Below the pieces are notes generated by a model. It did not search any database and was not told where the DNA came from. It saw only the letters and a program-made list of their open reading frames with translations. This document shows, one piece after another, positions 10,703 through 20,045 of a stretch of DNA of 64,000 nucleotides. The stretch covers positions 750,501-814,500 of the forward strand of contig NZ_CP028415.1 in assembly GCF_000722765.2 (NCBI RefSeq), given 5' to 3'. A program made the translations under genes and the position numbers. Positions within the stretch are counted from its first letter, which is position 1, and each line of letters starts with the position of its first letter. Source of the DNA: Streptococcus mitis. Lineage in GTDB: Bacteria > Bacillota > Bacilli > Lactobacillales > Streptococcaceae.

Positions 10703-10711
10703 TGGTAAAAT
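10703..10711 (+). promoter_or_regulatory. Extended -10 promoter of the AI-2E family gene
   Basis: TGGTAAAAT lies 19 nt before the ATG, with the Shine-Dalgarno GGAGG between them. Confidence 0.55.
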
Positions 10712-10730
10712 AGATGAATGGAGGTACCTC

Positions 10731-11840
10731 ATGTTTCGTAAGAATAAATTATTTTTTTGGACCAGTGAGATTTTACTATTAACCATTATCTTTTATTTAT
10801 GGAGAGAGATGGGAGCGATTATTACACCTTTTGTAAGTGTCGCAAACACTATCATGATTCCCTTTCTTTTAGGTGGTTTTTTATACTATTTGACCAATCC
10901 TATTGTGAATTTTTTACAAAAGTATTTCAAAATTAACCGTATCATTGGTATTCTACTAACCTTGTGTGCCTTGGTTTGGGGGCTAGTTATTGGGGTAGTC
11001 TATCTCTTACCGATTTTGGTCAATCAGTTGACCAGCTTGATTGCGACTAGCCAGACTATCTACAGTCGTTTACAAGATTTGATTGTGGATTTATCTACTT
11101 ATCCAGCCTTTCAAAATTTGGATATTCAAGCGACTATTCAACAGTTAAATCTCTCCTATGTAGATATTCTACAGAATATCCTAAATAGTGTAACGAATAG
11201 TGTTGGAAGTGTCCTATCAGCGCTCTTTAGTACTGTTTTGATTATTATCATGACCCCTGTATTTTTAATTTATTTTTTGTTAGATGGTCACAAATTCTTG
11301 CCGATGCTTGAACGTACTGTTTTAAAGCGAGATAAGTTGCATATTACAGGTCTTTTAAAAAATTTGAATGCTACAATCGCTCGATATATTAGTGGAGTCG
11401 CAATTGATGCGATTATTATTGGTTGTTTGGCCTTTATCGGATATAGCGTGATTGGTTTAAAATACGCTTTGGTCTTCGCCATCTTTTCAGGGTTAGCCAA
11501 TCTCATTCCTTATGTAGGTCCAAGTATTGGTTTGATTCCGATGATTATCGCCAATATCTTTACTGATCCCCATAGAATGCTGATTGCAGTTATTTATATG
11601 CTGATTATTCAACAAGTAGATGGGAATATCCTTTACCCTCGAATCGTTGGTGGAGTGATGAAGGTTCATCCAATTACGATTTTAGTATTACTTTTGTTAT
11701 CAAGTAATATCTATGGTGTCATCGGTATGATTGTCGCTGTACCAACTTATTCTATCTTAAAAGAAATTTCTAAGTTCTTATCACGTTTGTATGAAAATCA
11801 TAAAATAATGAAAGAACGAGAAAGAGAATTAGCTAAGTAA
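10731..11840 (+). CDS. AI-2E (PerM/YdbI-type) family transporter
   Basis: A 369-residue polytopic membrane protein of the AI-2E/PerM family. About seven to eight hydrophobic segments are visible: two near residues 10-30 and 30-55, one near 65-95, one near 160-185, and a C-terminal set from about 220 to 345. That set contains the family stretch GLANLIPYVGPSIGLIPM near residue 260. Members export varied solutes, so the substrate cannot be read from sequence. It is a single-gene unit with its own promoter and terminator. Confidence 0.85.
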   Translation: MFRKNKLFFWTSEILLLTIIFYLWREMGAIITPFVSVANTIMIPFLLGGFLYYLTNPIVNFLQKYFKINRIIGILLTLCALVWGLVIGVVYLLPILVNQLTSLIATSQTIYSRLQDLIVDLSTYPAFQNLDIQATIQQLNLSYVDILQNILNSVTNSVGSVLSALFSTVLIIIMTPVFLIYFLLDGHKFLPMLERTVLKRDKLHITGLLKNLNATIARYISGVAIDAIIIGCLAFIGYSVIGLKYALVFAIFSGLANLIPYVGPSIGLIPMIIANIFTDPHRMLIAVIYMLIIQQVDGNILYPRIVGGVMKVHPITILVLLLLSSNIYGVIGMIVAVPTYSILKEISKFLSRLYENHKIMKERERELAK

Positions 11841-11868
11841 AAGTCAGGAATTCCTGATTTTTCTTTTT
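11841..11868 (+). terminator. Terminator after the AI-2E family gene
   Basis: The palindrome TCAGGAATTCCTGA is followed by TTTTTCTTTTT. Confidence 0.85.
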
Positions 11869-11946
11869 GTTTAGCCAAGTGATAGGAGTAGAAGTGTCGT
11901 TTATATTAGCAGATTAAGAATAATTCACAAAAACTTTGTAAAACAC

Positions 11947-11974
11947 TTGCAATTTAGCTGAAATTTGATAAAAT
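11947..11974 (+). promoter_or_regulatory. tuf promoter
   Basis: TTGCAA, a 16-bp spacer and an extended TGATAAAAT -10. This leaves a leader of about 65 nt before tuf. Confidence 0.75.
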
Positions 11975-12045
11975 AGTAAGGAAAGTTAGACTGTATTGCC
12001 TACTGTCTATCTATAAAATATATTTTATTGGAGGCTTTTACTCAA

Positions 12046-13242
12046 ATGGCAAAAGAAAAATACGATCGTAGTAAACCACACGTTAACATTGGTACTATCG
12101 GACACGTTGACCACGGTAAAACTACCCTAACTGCAGCTATCACAACTGTTTTGGCACGTCGCTTGCCTTCATCAGTTAACCAACCTAAAGACTATGCGTC
12201 TATCGATGCTGCTCCAGAAGAACGCGAACGCGGTATCACAATCAACACTGCGCACGTTGAGTACGAAACTGAAAAACGTCACTACGCTCACATCGACGCT
12301 CCAGGACACGCGGACTACGTTAAAAACATGATCACTGGTGCTGCTCAAATGGACGGAGCTATCCTTGTAGTAGCTTCAACTGACGGACCAATGCCACAAA
12401 CTCGTGAGCACATCCTTCTTTCACGTCAGGTTGGTGTTAAACACCTTATCGTCTTCATGAACAAAGTTGACTTGGTTGACGACGAAGAATTGCTTGAATT
12501 GGTTGAAATGGAAATCCGTGACCTATTGTCAGAATACGACTTCCCAGGTGACGATCTTCCAGTTATCCAAGGTTCAGCTCTTAAAGCTCTTGAAGGTGAC
12601 TCTAAATACGAAGACATCGTTATGGAATTGATGAACACAGTTGATGAGTACATCCCAGAACCAGAACGTGACACTGACAAACCATTGCTTCTTCCAGTCG
12701 AAGACGTATTCTCAATCACTGGACGTGGTACAGTTGCTTCAGGACGTATCGACCGTGGTATCGTTAAAGTCAACGACGAAATCGAAATCGTTGGTATCAA
12801 AGAAGAAACTCAAAAAGCAGTTGTTACTGGTGTTGAAATGTTCCGTAAACAACTTGACGAAGGTCTTGCCGGAGATAACGTAGGTGTCCTTCTTCGTGGT
12901 GTTCAACGTGATGAAATCGAACGTGGACAAGTTATTGCTAAACCAGGTTCAATCAACCCACACACTAAATTCAAAGGTGAAGTCTACATCCTTACTAAAG
13001 AAGAAGGTGGACGTCACACTCCATTCTTCAACAACTACCGTCCACAATTCTACTTCCGTACTACTGACGTTACAGGTTCAATCGAACTTCCAGCAGGTAC
13101 TGAAATGGTAATGCCTGGTGATAACGTGACAATCGACGTTGAGTTGATCCACCCAATCGCCGTAGAACAAGGTACTACATTCTCTATCCGTGAGGGTGGA
13201 CGTACTGTTGGTTCAGGTATGGTTACAGAAATCGAAGCTTAA
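12046..13242 (+). CDS. tuf: Elongation factor Tu
   Basis: GTPase that delivers aminoacyl-tRNA to the ribosome. The 398-residue protein starts [10 protein letters not shown] with TTGGAGG upstream; a start 18 bases earlier would overlap that site. G motifs are GHVDHGKT near residue 19, DAPGH near 84 and NKVD near 140, followed by domains II and III. Codon use is extremely biased. It is monocistronic here, with its own promoter and terminator. Confidence 0.98.
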   Translation: MAKEKYDRSKPHVNIGTIGHVDHGKTTLTAAITTVLARRLPSSVNQPKDYASIDAAPEERERGITINTAHVEYETEKRHYAHIDAPGHADYVKNMITGAAQMDGAILVVASTDGPMPQTREHILLSRQVGVKHLIVFMNKVDLVDDEELLELVEMEIRDLLSEYDFPGDDLPVIQGSALKALEGDSKYEDIVMELMNTVDEYIPEPERDTDKPLLLPVEDVFSITGRGTVASGRIDRGIVKVNDEIEIVGIKEETQKAVVTGVEMFRKQLDEGLAGDNVGVLLRGVQRDEIERGQVIAKPGSINPHTKFKGEVYILTKEEGGRHTPFFNNYRPQFYFRTTDVTGSIELPAGTEMVMPGDNVTIDVELIHPIAVEQGTTFSIREGGRTVGSGMVTEIEA

Positions 13243-13284
13243 TTCGATTTAGTTCCCAGAAGAACAATTATTTAAGTCAGACAC

Positions 13285-13317
13285 TAAAAGAATCTTGCTT
13301 TGCGAGGTTCTTTTTTT
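13285..13317 (+). terminator. tuf terminator
   Basis: AAAGAATCTTGC pairs with GCGAGGTTCTTT around TTT, followed by a T-run. Confidence 0.87.
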
Positions 13318-13332
13318 CAGATATTGAACTAA

Positions 13333-13435
13333 TACTCTTCGAAAATCAAATTCAACCCACGTCAGCGTCACCTTGCCGTACTTAAGTACAGCCTGCGGCT
13401 AGCTTCCTAGTTTGCTCTTTGATTTTCATTGAGTA
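13333..13435 (-). repeat. BOX element (A-C type, no boxB), copy 1
   Basis: This 103-bp element runs TACTC to GAGTA and on the minus strand reads as the boxA end (CAATGAAAATCAAAGAGC) followed by the boxC end (GACGTGG...TTTTCGAAGAG) with no boxB. It has the same length as, and near-identical sequence to, the copy at 55499-55601. It is flanked by TAA on both sides. It lies between convergent transcription units and disrupts nothing. Confidence 0.9.
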
Positions 13436-13452
13436 TAAAATTGAAGAATTGT

Positions 13453-13494
13453 ACACAAAAAAGCTCCATACACCGGATGTGCATAGAGCAAAGG
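13453..13494 (-). terminator. Terminator of the minus-strand helicase operon
   Basis: On the minus strand GCTCTATGCAC pairs with GTGTATGGAGC (two G-U or mismatched positions) around a short loop and is followed by TTTTTTGTG. Confidence 0.75.
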
Positions 13495-13499
13495 GGGCT

Positions 13500-14594
13500 T
13501 TATTTGATATAGAGTTCTTGATTTTTTAGGACAATTTCTCGTACACTTGCAAACTTTTTGAGTTTTTTAATTTCTTCTGGATGAGTGACGAGAGTGATAA
13601 CATAACCTTCCTTGCCCATACGGCCAGTACGGCCAGCACGGTGAGTGTAGGTCTCGCTATCTCTAGGAACATCAAAGTTTACGACACATTCTAGGCTATC
13701 GATATCAATTCCACGTGCCAGAAGGTCTGTTGCAAGAAGCAGGGTTAGTTGCTTGTCTTTAAACTTTTCTAAGATGACTTTTCTAAATTTGACATTGACA
13801 TCACTAGCTAGAGAAACAGCCAAGATATCCCGATATTGTAATTTTTCTTCTGCGCTTCCAAGGTCTGATAGGCTGTTAAAGAAGACCAGACTGCGGAAAT
13901 CTTCAACATGAGCTAGTTTTCGTAGCATATCCACTCGGTGACGTTGATCTACCTGCATATAGAAATGTTGGATGTTGTCCAATTTTTGGTCAGAAAGATC
14001 AATGGTATGTGTGTTAGGCGCAATCTTTTCTTGGTCAAACTTGGTCGTCGCACTCATGTAGACGAGTTGGTGGTCACGAGGTGCGTAGTGAGTAATTTTC
14101 TCGACAAAGTGTATCTGAGAATCATCGAGCAATTGGTCGAATTCATCCAGAATGATGGTTTCCACATTCATCATCTTGATTTTTTTCAATTTAATGAGTT
14201 CAAAGATACGGCCAGGGGTTCCAATCAGAATTTCTGGTCCTTTCTTTAGGCGTTCAATCTGGCGTTTCTGACTTGAGCCTGATAAGAAGAGTTGGGCAGT
14301 TAAGCCGATAGTTTCAGCCCATGTTTTACACACTTCAAAAATTTGTCCGGCAAGTTCTGTATTTGGTGCTAGAATCAAGAGTTGTTGGGCCTTTTTCTTT
14401 TGTAGTCTGAGAAGACTTGGTAGGAGGTAAGCTAGGGTCTTACCAGTTCCTGTTGGGCTCACTCCTAGGAGGTTTTCTCCAGCAAGAAGGGGCTCAAATA
14501 GTTGAGTTTGAATGGGGGTGAATTCCTGGAAACCGAGTTGGTCACTCAGTTCTTGCCACTCAGTCGGTAGTTTTTTTTCATTTTTCTGCCTCAA
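13500..14594 (-). CDS. DEAD-box family RNA helicase (DEFD variant)
   Basis: ATP-dependent RNA helicase with both RecA-like domains. Motif I is SPTGTGKT, motif Ib TPGRI, motif II reads DEFD instead of DEAD, motif III SAT and motif VI HRAGRTGR. There is no long C-terminal extension, so it is a minimal-core helicase. The start is uncertain: I chose a TTG giving about 364 residues, because the only upstream in-frame ATG lies deep inside the preceding oxidoreductase gene. It overlaps that gene by about 17 bases and is probably co-transcribed and coupled with it. Confidence 0.85.
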   Translation of the reverse strand: MRQKNEKKLPTEWQELSDQLGFQEFTPIQTQLFEPLLAGENLLGVSPTGTGKTLAYLLPSLLRLQKKKAQQLLILAPNTELAGQIFEVCKTWAETIGLTAQLFLSGSSQKRQIERLKKGPEILIGTPGRIFELIKLKKIKMMNVETIILDEFDQLLDDSQIHFVEKITHYAPRDHQLVYMSATTKFDQEKIAPNTHTIDLSDQKLDNIQHFYMQVDQRHRVDMLRKLAHVEDFRSLVFFNSLSDLGSAEEKLQYRDILAVSLASDVNVKFRKVILEKFKDKQLTLLLATDLLARGIDIDSLECVVNFDVPRDSETYTHRAGRTGRMGKEGYVITLVTHPEEIKKLKKFASVREIVLKNQELYIK

Positions 14595-15555
14595 ATCTAA
14601 TGCCAGCAGTCTGGCGCATAGTATATAGTAGCTTATGAACTGAACTTGCATCTTCCAGCCAAGTTTGGTAGAGATTCAGATCTGGTTGCTGGATCATGTG
14701 TGCAAATGCAGCGATTTCCTCAGTCATCGTATGAGGAGCCTGTCGGATAGGGAGTTGGACTTGATTGCCTTGATGGTCGGTAAAAATAGCTGAGCGAACA
14801 TGCTCAATGGTGTTGAGGGTCAAGGTTCCATCTGTCGTATAAATCTCGCAAGGAAGATTGGAAGTGATGTTTTTCCCAGCCTTGATATGAACTTGAAAGT
14901 CAGGGTAGAGGAGAATTCCGTCTCCATTTAGGTCAATGCTATTGTCAAGCTGTTGAGCCTGATAGGTCGTATCCTTAGCTTTTCCAAAGAGACGAACGGT
15001 AGCGTAGAGGGGATAAATCCCTAAATCCATAAGAGCTCCACCAGCAAAACGGTCTGAGAAGACATTTGGTGTATCCCCAGTCAACAAGTTAGGCATTTTG
15101 GAAGAATACTTGGCATAGTTGAAATCTGCTCCCAAAATTTGTTTGTCTGCTAAAAAGTTTTTGATGATAGTAAAAGCTTTCTCGTGGTAATTTCGTGCCG
15201 CTTCAAAGATAAAACAGCAATTTTTCTCAGCTGTATGTCTCAAATCTAGCCATTCTTGTGGCTGAGTGACAGCTGGCTTTTCAAGAATGACATGTTTACC
15301 TGCAGACAATGCAGCTTTTGCCTGAGCAAAATGCAAGGAGTTTGGGCTAGCAATATAGACAACATCAAAGGAGCTCTTGAAGAAGTCCTCTAATTGATCA
15401 AAGAGTTGGATATTCTGATAGCGAGAAGCAAAGGTTGCCGCAGTTTCTAGTTTTCTAGAATAGACTGCGACCAGCTTGTATTCTCCACTGGAATGGGCTG
15501 CTTCTATGAAGTGGTGGCTGATAGCCCCTGTTCCGATGACGCCTAATTTAAGCAT
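14578..15555 (-). CDS. Gfo/Idh/MocA family oxidoreductase
   Basis: NAD(P)-dependent dehydrogenase of 325 residues. The N-terminal Rossmann motif is LGVIGTGAISHHF (residues 3-15), and the family motif EKPAV lies near residue 93. The C-terminal alpha/beta domain carries GGALMDLGIYPLY near 170. Its substrate is not readable from sequence. The chosen ATG has AAGGAG six bases upstream; a longer form would run into the promoter. It leads the oxidoreductase-helicase unit. Confidence 0.87.
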   Translation of the reverse strand: MLKLGVIGTGAISHHFIEAAHSSGEYKLVAVYSRKLETAATFASRYQNIQLFDQLEDFFKSSFDVVYIASPNSLHFAQAKAALSAGKHVILEKPAVTQPQEWLDLRHTAEKNCCFIFEAARNYHEKAFTIIKNFLADKQILGADFNYAKYSSKMPNLLTGDTPNVFSDRFAGGALMDLGIYPLYATVRLFGKAKDTTYQAQQLDNSIDLNGDGILLYPDFQVHIKAGKNITSNLPCEIYTTDGTLTLNTIEHVRSAIFTDHQGNQVQLPIRQAPHTMTEEIAAFAHMIQQPDLNLYQTWLEDASSVHKLLYTMRQTAGIRFEAEK

Positions 15556-15589
15556 AGTTACTCCTTTTCCGATTTCAAATCCTTCTTTC

Positions 15590-15598
15590 ATTATAACA
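15590..15598 (-). promoter_or_regulatory. Extended -10 promoter of the oxidoreductase-helicase unit
   Basis: The minus strand reads TGTTATAAT, 34 nt before the oxidoreductase ATG. Confidence 0.6.
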
Positions 15599-15668
15599 TA
15601 GATAGACGGGACTATCCAACAGAGGGGAAAAAATTTCAAATAAGCTACTAGGTCTTTTCCAAATAAAG

Positions 15669-15677
15669 TGGTACAAT
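15669..15677 (+). promoter_or_regulatory. Extended -10 promoter of the YoaK-type gene
   Basis: TGGTACAAT lies about 31 nt before the preferred ATG. Confidence 0.5.
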
Positions 15678-15708
15678 AATGAGATGAGTAAATGAAATGG
15701 GAGGGAAA

Positions 15709-16401
15709 ATGAGGTTATTACCTATAAGAAAAATATCACGTCAGTCTAAGAGGCTAGCGCTTTTTTTGACTTTTTGTGCAGGATATGTAGACGCCTATAC
15801 TTTTATTGTGCGAGGGAATACTCTTGTAGCTGGACAAACTGGGAATGTCGTCTTTCTTTCAGTAGAATTAATCCAGAATAATGTTTCAGATGTTAGGGAC
15901 AAGGTTCTCACCTTGCTAGCTTTTATGATGGGTGTCTTTTTATTAACTGTTTATAAGGAAAAATTGAGAATTGTGAAAAAGCCCATTCTGTCACTGATTC
16001 CTTTGGCAATCTTATCAATCATTATTGGTTTTGTGCCGCAAACTGTAGATAATATCTATCTAGTACCGCCTTTGGCCTTTTGTATGGGCCTGGTGACAAC
16101 TGCTTTTGGAGAAGTGTCAGGTATAGCTTATAATAACGCGTTTATGACAGGGAATATTAAACGGACCATGCTGGCTTTTGGAGATTATTTTCGGACCAAG
16201 CACACTCCTTTTTTACGTGAAGGGATTATCTTTGTTAGCCTGCTTAGTAGTTTTGTCCTTGGCGTTGTCTTTTCAGCTTATTTGACGATTTTCTATCATG
16301 AAAAGACCATTCTTGGTGTTCCTATTATGATGAGCATTTTTTACCTCAGCATGCTTTTTGCCTCGTGGCGGAAAAAAGTAAAAGAAAAAGCTTCATTTTA
16401 G
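15709..16401 (+). CDS. YoaK (DUF1275) family membrane protein
   Basis: A 230-residue protein with about six hydrophobic segments. It carries the family pattern CAGYVDAYTF near residue 26, GQTGNVVFL near 48 and the repeat-like FMTGNIKRTML near 145; the paired TGN motifs are typical of DUF1275. Function is unknown. The ATG chosen has GGGAGGG just upstream, while an ATG four codons earlier would place that site inside the gene. Confidence 0.82.
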   Translation: MRLLPIRKISRQSKRLALFLTFCAGYVDAYTFIVRGNTLVAGQTGNVVFLSVELIQNNVSDVRDKVLTLLAFMMGVFLLTVYKEKLRIVKKPILSLIPLAILSIIIGFVPQTVDNIYLVPPLAFCMGLVTTAFGEVSGIAYNNAFMTGNIKRTMLAFGDYFRTKHTPFLREGIIFVSLLSSFVLGVVFSAYLTIFYHEKTILGVPIMMSIFYLSMLFASWRKKVKEKASF

Positions 16402-16411
16402 GTGTTATTAC

Positions 16412-16440
16412 TTGTAAGAAAATAGGAGATATGCTATACT
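16412..16440 (+). promoter_or_regulatory. rplU-prp-rpmA promoter
   Basis: TTGTAA, a 17-bp spacer and TATACT with an extended TGC. Transcription is predicted near 16447. Confidence 0.75.
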
Positions 16441-16446
16441 TGAAGA

Positions 16447-16583
16447 GTTGACTATGCACGTTCCTGTGCAACCGCACGAACATCGTTGCTTGATTATTCA
16501 AGTTTAAGTGGTTTGTCCCACGATGCTAGGCGAGTCTTCACAAAAAAATCGGGGAAACCCATAAAAATCATAGGAGGTGCATA
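16447..16583 (+). ncRNA. Ribosomal protein L21 leader (candidate)
   Basis: A leader of about 137 nt lies before rplU with dense pairing potential, such as TTGAA near the 5' end with TTCAA near 16497 and GTTCCTGTGC/GCACGAAC arms. Its place directly before rplU-prp-rpmA matches the known Firmicute L21 leader. I identify it by position and foldability rather than by matching a covariance model. Confidence 0.6.
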
Positions 16584-16898
16584 ATGAGCACATACGCAAT
16601 TATCAAAACTGGCGGAAAACAAGTTAAAGTTGAAGTTGGTCAAGCAGTTTACGTTGAAAAATTGAACGTTGAAGCTGGTCAAGAAGTTACTTTTAACGAA
16701 GTTGTTCTTGTTGGTGGTGAAAACACTGTTGTCGGAACTCCACTTGTTGCTGGAGCTACTGTAGTTGGAACTGTTGAAAAACAAGGAAAACAAAAGAAAG
16801 TTGTTACTTACAAGTACAAACCTAAAAAAGGTAGCCACCGTAAACAAGGTCACCGTCAACCATATACAAAAGTTGTCATCAACGCAATTAACGCTTAA
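16584..16898 (+). CDS. rplU: 50S ribosomal protein L21
   Basis: A 104-residue large-subunit protein that binds 23S rRNA. It begins [16 protein letters not shown] and ends with the basic [19 protein letters not shown] tail of L21. TAGGAGGTG precedes the ATG. It is the first gene of the L21-Prp-L27 operon. Confidence 0.97.
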
Positions 16899-16904
16899 TT
16901 TTAA

Positions 16905-17258
<354 letters not shown>

Positions 17259-17274
17259 CACGGAGGAAAACATT

Positions 17275-17568
17275 ATGTTAAAAATGACTCTTAGCAACTT
17301 GCAACTTTTCGCCCACAAAAAAGGTGGAGGTTCTACATCAAACGGACGTGATTCACAAGCAAAACGTCTTGGAGCTAAAGCAGCTGACGGACAAACTGTA
17401 ACAGGTGGATCAATCCTTTACCGTCAACGTGGTACACACATCTACCCAGGTGTAAACGTTGGACGTGGTGGAGACGATACTTTGTTCGCTAAAGTTGAAG
17501 GCGTAGTACGCTTTGAACGTAAAGGACGCGATAAAAAGCAGGTTTCTGTTTACCCAATCGCTAAATAA
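17275..17568 (+). CDS. rpmA: 50S ribosomal protein L27 (Prp-processed precursor)
   Basis: A 97-residue precursor of L27, whose mature N-terminus reaches the peptidyl transferase centre. The first 12 residues end in NLQLFA, the Prp cleavage site, directly before [14 protein letters not shown], the conserved mature start. The mid-protein [11 protein letters not shown] and [14 protein letters not shown] motifs are intact. GGAGG lies upstream. Confidence 0.97.
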   Translation: MLKMTLSNLQLFAHKKGGGSTSNGRDSQAKRLGAKAADGQTVTGGSILYRQRGTHIYPGVNVGRGGDDTLFAKVEGVVRFERKGRDKKQVSVYPIAK

Positions 17569-17569
17569 A

Positions 17570-17592
17570 AAGGTCCAGTGAACCTTTTTATC
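17570..17592 (+). terminator. First hairpin after rpmA
   Basis: AAAAAGGT and ACCTTTTT flank CCAGTGA. The T-run is short. The shape and the GTCCAGTG core resemble the tandem hairpins upstream of trmFO. Confidence 0.5.
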
Positions 17593-17640
17593 CCGAGCCT
17601 TGAAATGTAAAGGCGAGGAAGCTAGAAGTAGCATTAAATA

Positions 17641-17674
17641 AGGCTTTCCGAGTTTTCGGAGAGCCTGTTTTTTC
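17641..17674 (+). terminator. Main terminator of rplU-prp-rpmA
   Basis: AGGCTTTCCGA pairs with TCGGAGAGCCT around GTTT and is followed by GTTTTTTCGTTTT. Confidence 0.88.
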
Positions 17675-17761
17675 GTTTTGGTAGCCATGATTTTTTCGTT
17701 CTTAGTGTAGATGAATTTTATGAGTGACATTATTTTTCTTCGATGGAAAACTTCTAAAATA

Positions 17762-17770
17762 TGGTATAAT
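17762..17770 (+). promoter_or_regulatory. Extended -10 promoter of the lysR-lspA-rluD-cbpE cluster
   Basis: TGGTATAAT lies 28 nt before the LysR-type gene, with a GGGGGT Shine-Dalgarno between. Confidence 0.65.
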
Positions 17771-17798
17771 GAAAAGATAAAGAAGTTGGGGGTAGAAG

Positions 17799-18707
17799 AT
17801 GAACATTCAACAATTACGCTATGTTGTTGCTATTGCCAATAGTGGTACTTTCCGTGAAGCTGCTGAAAAGATGTATGTTAGTCAGCCGAGTCTGTCTATT
17901 TCTGTTCGTGATTTGGAAAAAGAGTTGGGCTTTAAGATTTTCCGTCGGACCAGCTCAGGGACTTTCTTGACCCGTCGTGGTATGGAATTCTATGAAAAAG
18001 CGCAAGAATTGGTTAAAGGATTTGATATTTTTCAAAATCAGTATGCCAATCCTGAGGAAGAAAAAGATGAATTTTCCATTGCTAGTCAGCACTATGACTT
18101 CTTACCACCAACTATTACGGCCTTTTCAGAGCGCTATCCTGATTATAAGAACTTTCGTATTTTTGAATCAACTACTGTTCAAATCTTAGACGAAGTAGCG
18201 CAAGGGCATAGTGAGATTGGGATTATCTACCTCAACAATCAAAATAAAAAGGGGATCATGCAACGGGTTGAAAAGCTAGGCCTTGAGGTCATTGAATTGA
18301 TTCCCTTTCATACCCATATTTATCTCCGTGAGGGGCATCCTTTGGCTCAGAAAGAGGAATTGGTCATGGAGGATTTAGCGGATCTACCAACGGTTCGTTT
18401 CACTCAAGAGAAAGACGAGTACCTTTATTATTCAGAGAACTTTGTCGATACCAGTGCTAGCTCACAGATGTTTAATGTGACAGACCGTGCTACCTTGAAT
18501 GGTATTTTGGAGCGGACGGATGCCTATGCGACAGGTTCTGGATTTTTAGATAGTGATAGTGTTAATGGCATCACAGTTATTCGTCTCAAGGATAATTTGG
18601 ATAATCGCATGGTTTATGTTAAACGTGAGGAAGTGGAGCTTAGTCAAGCTGGAACTCTTTTCGTAGAAGTCATGCAAGAATATTTTAATCAGAAGAGGAA
18701 ATCATGA
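17799..18707 (+). CDS. LysR-type transcriptional regulator
   Basis: The 302 residues form a classic LTTR. The winged helix-turn-helix spans about residues 2-60 ([23 protein letters not shown]) and a periplasmic-binding-like effector domain follows from about 90 to 295. It resembles the CpsY/MtaR class that, as far as I recall, also precedes lspA in other streptococci and is linked to sulfur amino-acid control; that link is inference. Its stop overlaps the lspA start in ATGA, so the two are co-translated. Confidence 0.85.
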   Translation: MNIQQLRYVVAIANSGTFREAAEKMYVSQPSLSISVRDLEKELGFKIFRRTSSGTFLTRRGMEFYEKAQELVKGFDIFQNQYANPEEEKDEFSIASQHYDFLPPTITAFSERYPDYKNFRIFESTTVQILDEVAQGHSEIGIIYLNNQNKKGIMQRVEKLGLEVIELIPFHTHIYLREGHPLAQKEELVMEDLADLPTVRFTQEKDEYLYYSENFVDTSASSQMFNVTDRATLNGILERTDAYATGSGFLDSDSVNGITVIRLKDNLDNRMVYVKREEVELSQAGTLFVEVMQEYFNQKRKS

Positions 18708-19165
18708 AAAAAAGAGGAATAGTGGCAGTCATTGTACTGCTTTTGATTGCGCTGGATCAGTTGGTTAAATCCTATATTGTCCAACAGATTCCACTGGGTG
18801 AAGTGCGCTCTTGGATTCCCAATTTCGTTAGCTTGACCTACCTGCAAAATAGAGGGGCTGCCTTTTCTATCTTACAAGATCAGCAGTTGTTATTCGCTGT
18901 CATTACTCTGGTTGTCGTGGTAGGTGCTATTTGGTATCTACATAAGCACATGGAGGACTCACTCTGGATGGTCTTGGGTTTGACCTTGATTATTGCTGGT
19001 GGACTTGGAAATTTTATTGACAGGATCAGTCAGGGATTTGTTGTGGATATGTTTCACTTGGACTTTATCAATTTTGCAATTTTCAATGTGGCAGATAGCT
19101 ATCTGACTGTTGGAGTGATTATTTTATTGATTGCAATGCTAAAAGAGGAAATAAATGGAAATTAA
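18704..19165 (+). CDS. lspA: Lipoprotein signal peptidase (signal peptidase II)
   Basis: Membrane aspartyl protease that cuts the signal peptide of prolipoproteins, such as PrsA in this window. The 153 residues show four membrane segments. Conserved blocks are LDQLVKSYI near residue 17, NRGAAFSIL near 49, [10 protein letters not shown] near 103 (first catalytic Asp) and [12 protein letters not shown] near 128 (second Asp). It overlaps its neighbours on both sides. Confidence 0.96.
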   Translation: MKKRGIVAVIVLLLIALDQLVKSYIVQQIPLGEVRSWIPNFVSLTYLQNRGAAFSILQDQQLLFAVITLVVVVGAIWYLHKHMEDSLWMVLGLTLIIAGGLGNFIDRISQGFVVDMFHLDFINFAIFNVADSYLTVGVIILLIAMLKEEINGN

Positions 19166-20045
19166 AATTGAAAGTGGTGGTCTGCGTTTGGATAAGGCTT
19201 TGTCGGATTTGACAGAATTATCACGCAGTCTCGCAAATGAACAAATCAAATCAGGCCAGGTCTTGGTTAATGGTCAAGTCAAGAAAGCTAAATACACAGT
19301 TCAAGAGGGTGATATTGTCACTTACCATGTACCAGAGCCAGAGGTTTTAGAGTATGTAGCTGAGAATCTTCCACTAGAAATCATCTACCAAGATGAGGAT
19401 GTGGCCGTCGTTAACAAACCTCAGGGGATGGTTGTGCATCCGAGTGCTGGTCATACTAGTGGAACTCTGGTAAATGCCCTTATGTACCATATTAAGGATT
19501 TATCGGGTATCAATGGGGTTCTACGCCCAGGAATTGTTCATCGTATTGATAAGGATACATCAGGCCTTCTCATGATTGCTAAAAATGATGAGACCCACTT
19601 GGCACTTGCCCAAGAACTCAAGGATAAAAAGTCTCTCCGCAAATATTGGGCGATTGTTCATGGAAATTTGCCTAATGATCGTGGTGTGATTGAAGCTCCG
19701 ATTGGTCGTAGTGAAAAAGACCGTAAGAAACAGGCTGTGACTGCTAAAGGTAAGCCTGCAGTGACCCGTTTCCACGTTTTGGAACGTTTTGGTGATTACA
19801 GCTTGGTAGAGTTGCAGCTGGAGACAGGACGCACTCATCAAATCCGTGTTCACATGGCTTATATTGGCCATCCAGTCGCTGGTGATGAAGTCTATGGTCC
19901 TCGCAAGACTTTGAAAGGACATGGACAATTTCTTCATGCCAAGACTCTAGGCTTTACCCATCCGAGAACAGGTGATACCTTGGAATTTTCAGCAGATATC
20001 CCAGAGATTTTTAAGGAAACCTTGGAGAGATTGAGAAAGCAATAA
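19155..20045 (+). CDS. rluD: 23S rRNA pseudouridine synthase, RluD-like
   Basis: RluA-family pseudouridine synthase of 296 residues. An N-terminal S4 RNA-binding domain spans about residues 8-65, and the catalytic core carries [15 protein letters not shown] near residue 120, with the catalytic Asp in [17 protein letters not shown] follows near 225. The exact uridine target is inferred from the family. It overlaps lspA by 11 bases and cbpE by one. Confidence 0.9.
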   Translation: MEIKIESGGLRLDKALSDLTELSRSLANEQIKSGQVLVNGQVKKAKYTVQEGDIVTYHVPEPEVLEYVAENLPLEIIYQDEDVAVVNKPQGMVVHPSAGHTSGTLVNALMYHIKDLSGINGVLRPGIVHRIDKDTSGLLMIAKNDETHLALAQELKDKKSLRKYWAIVHGNLPNDRGVIEAPIGRSEKDRKKQAVTAKGKPAVTRFHVLERFGDYSLVELQLETGRTHQIRVHMAYIGHPVAGDEVYGPRKTLKGHGQFLHAKTLGFTHPRTGDTLEFSADIPEIFKETLERLRKQ

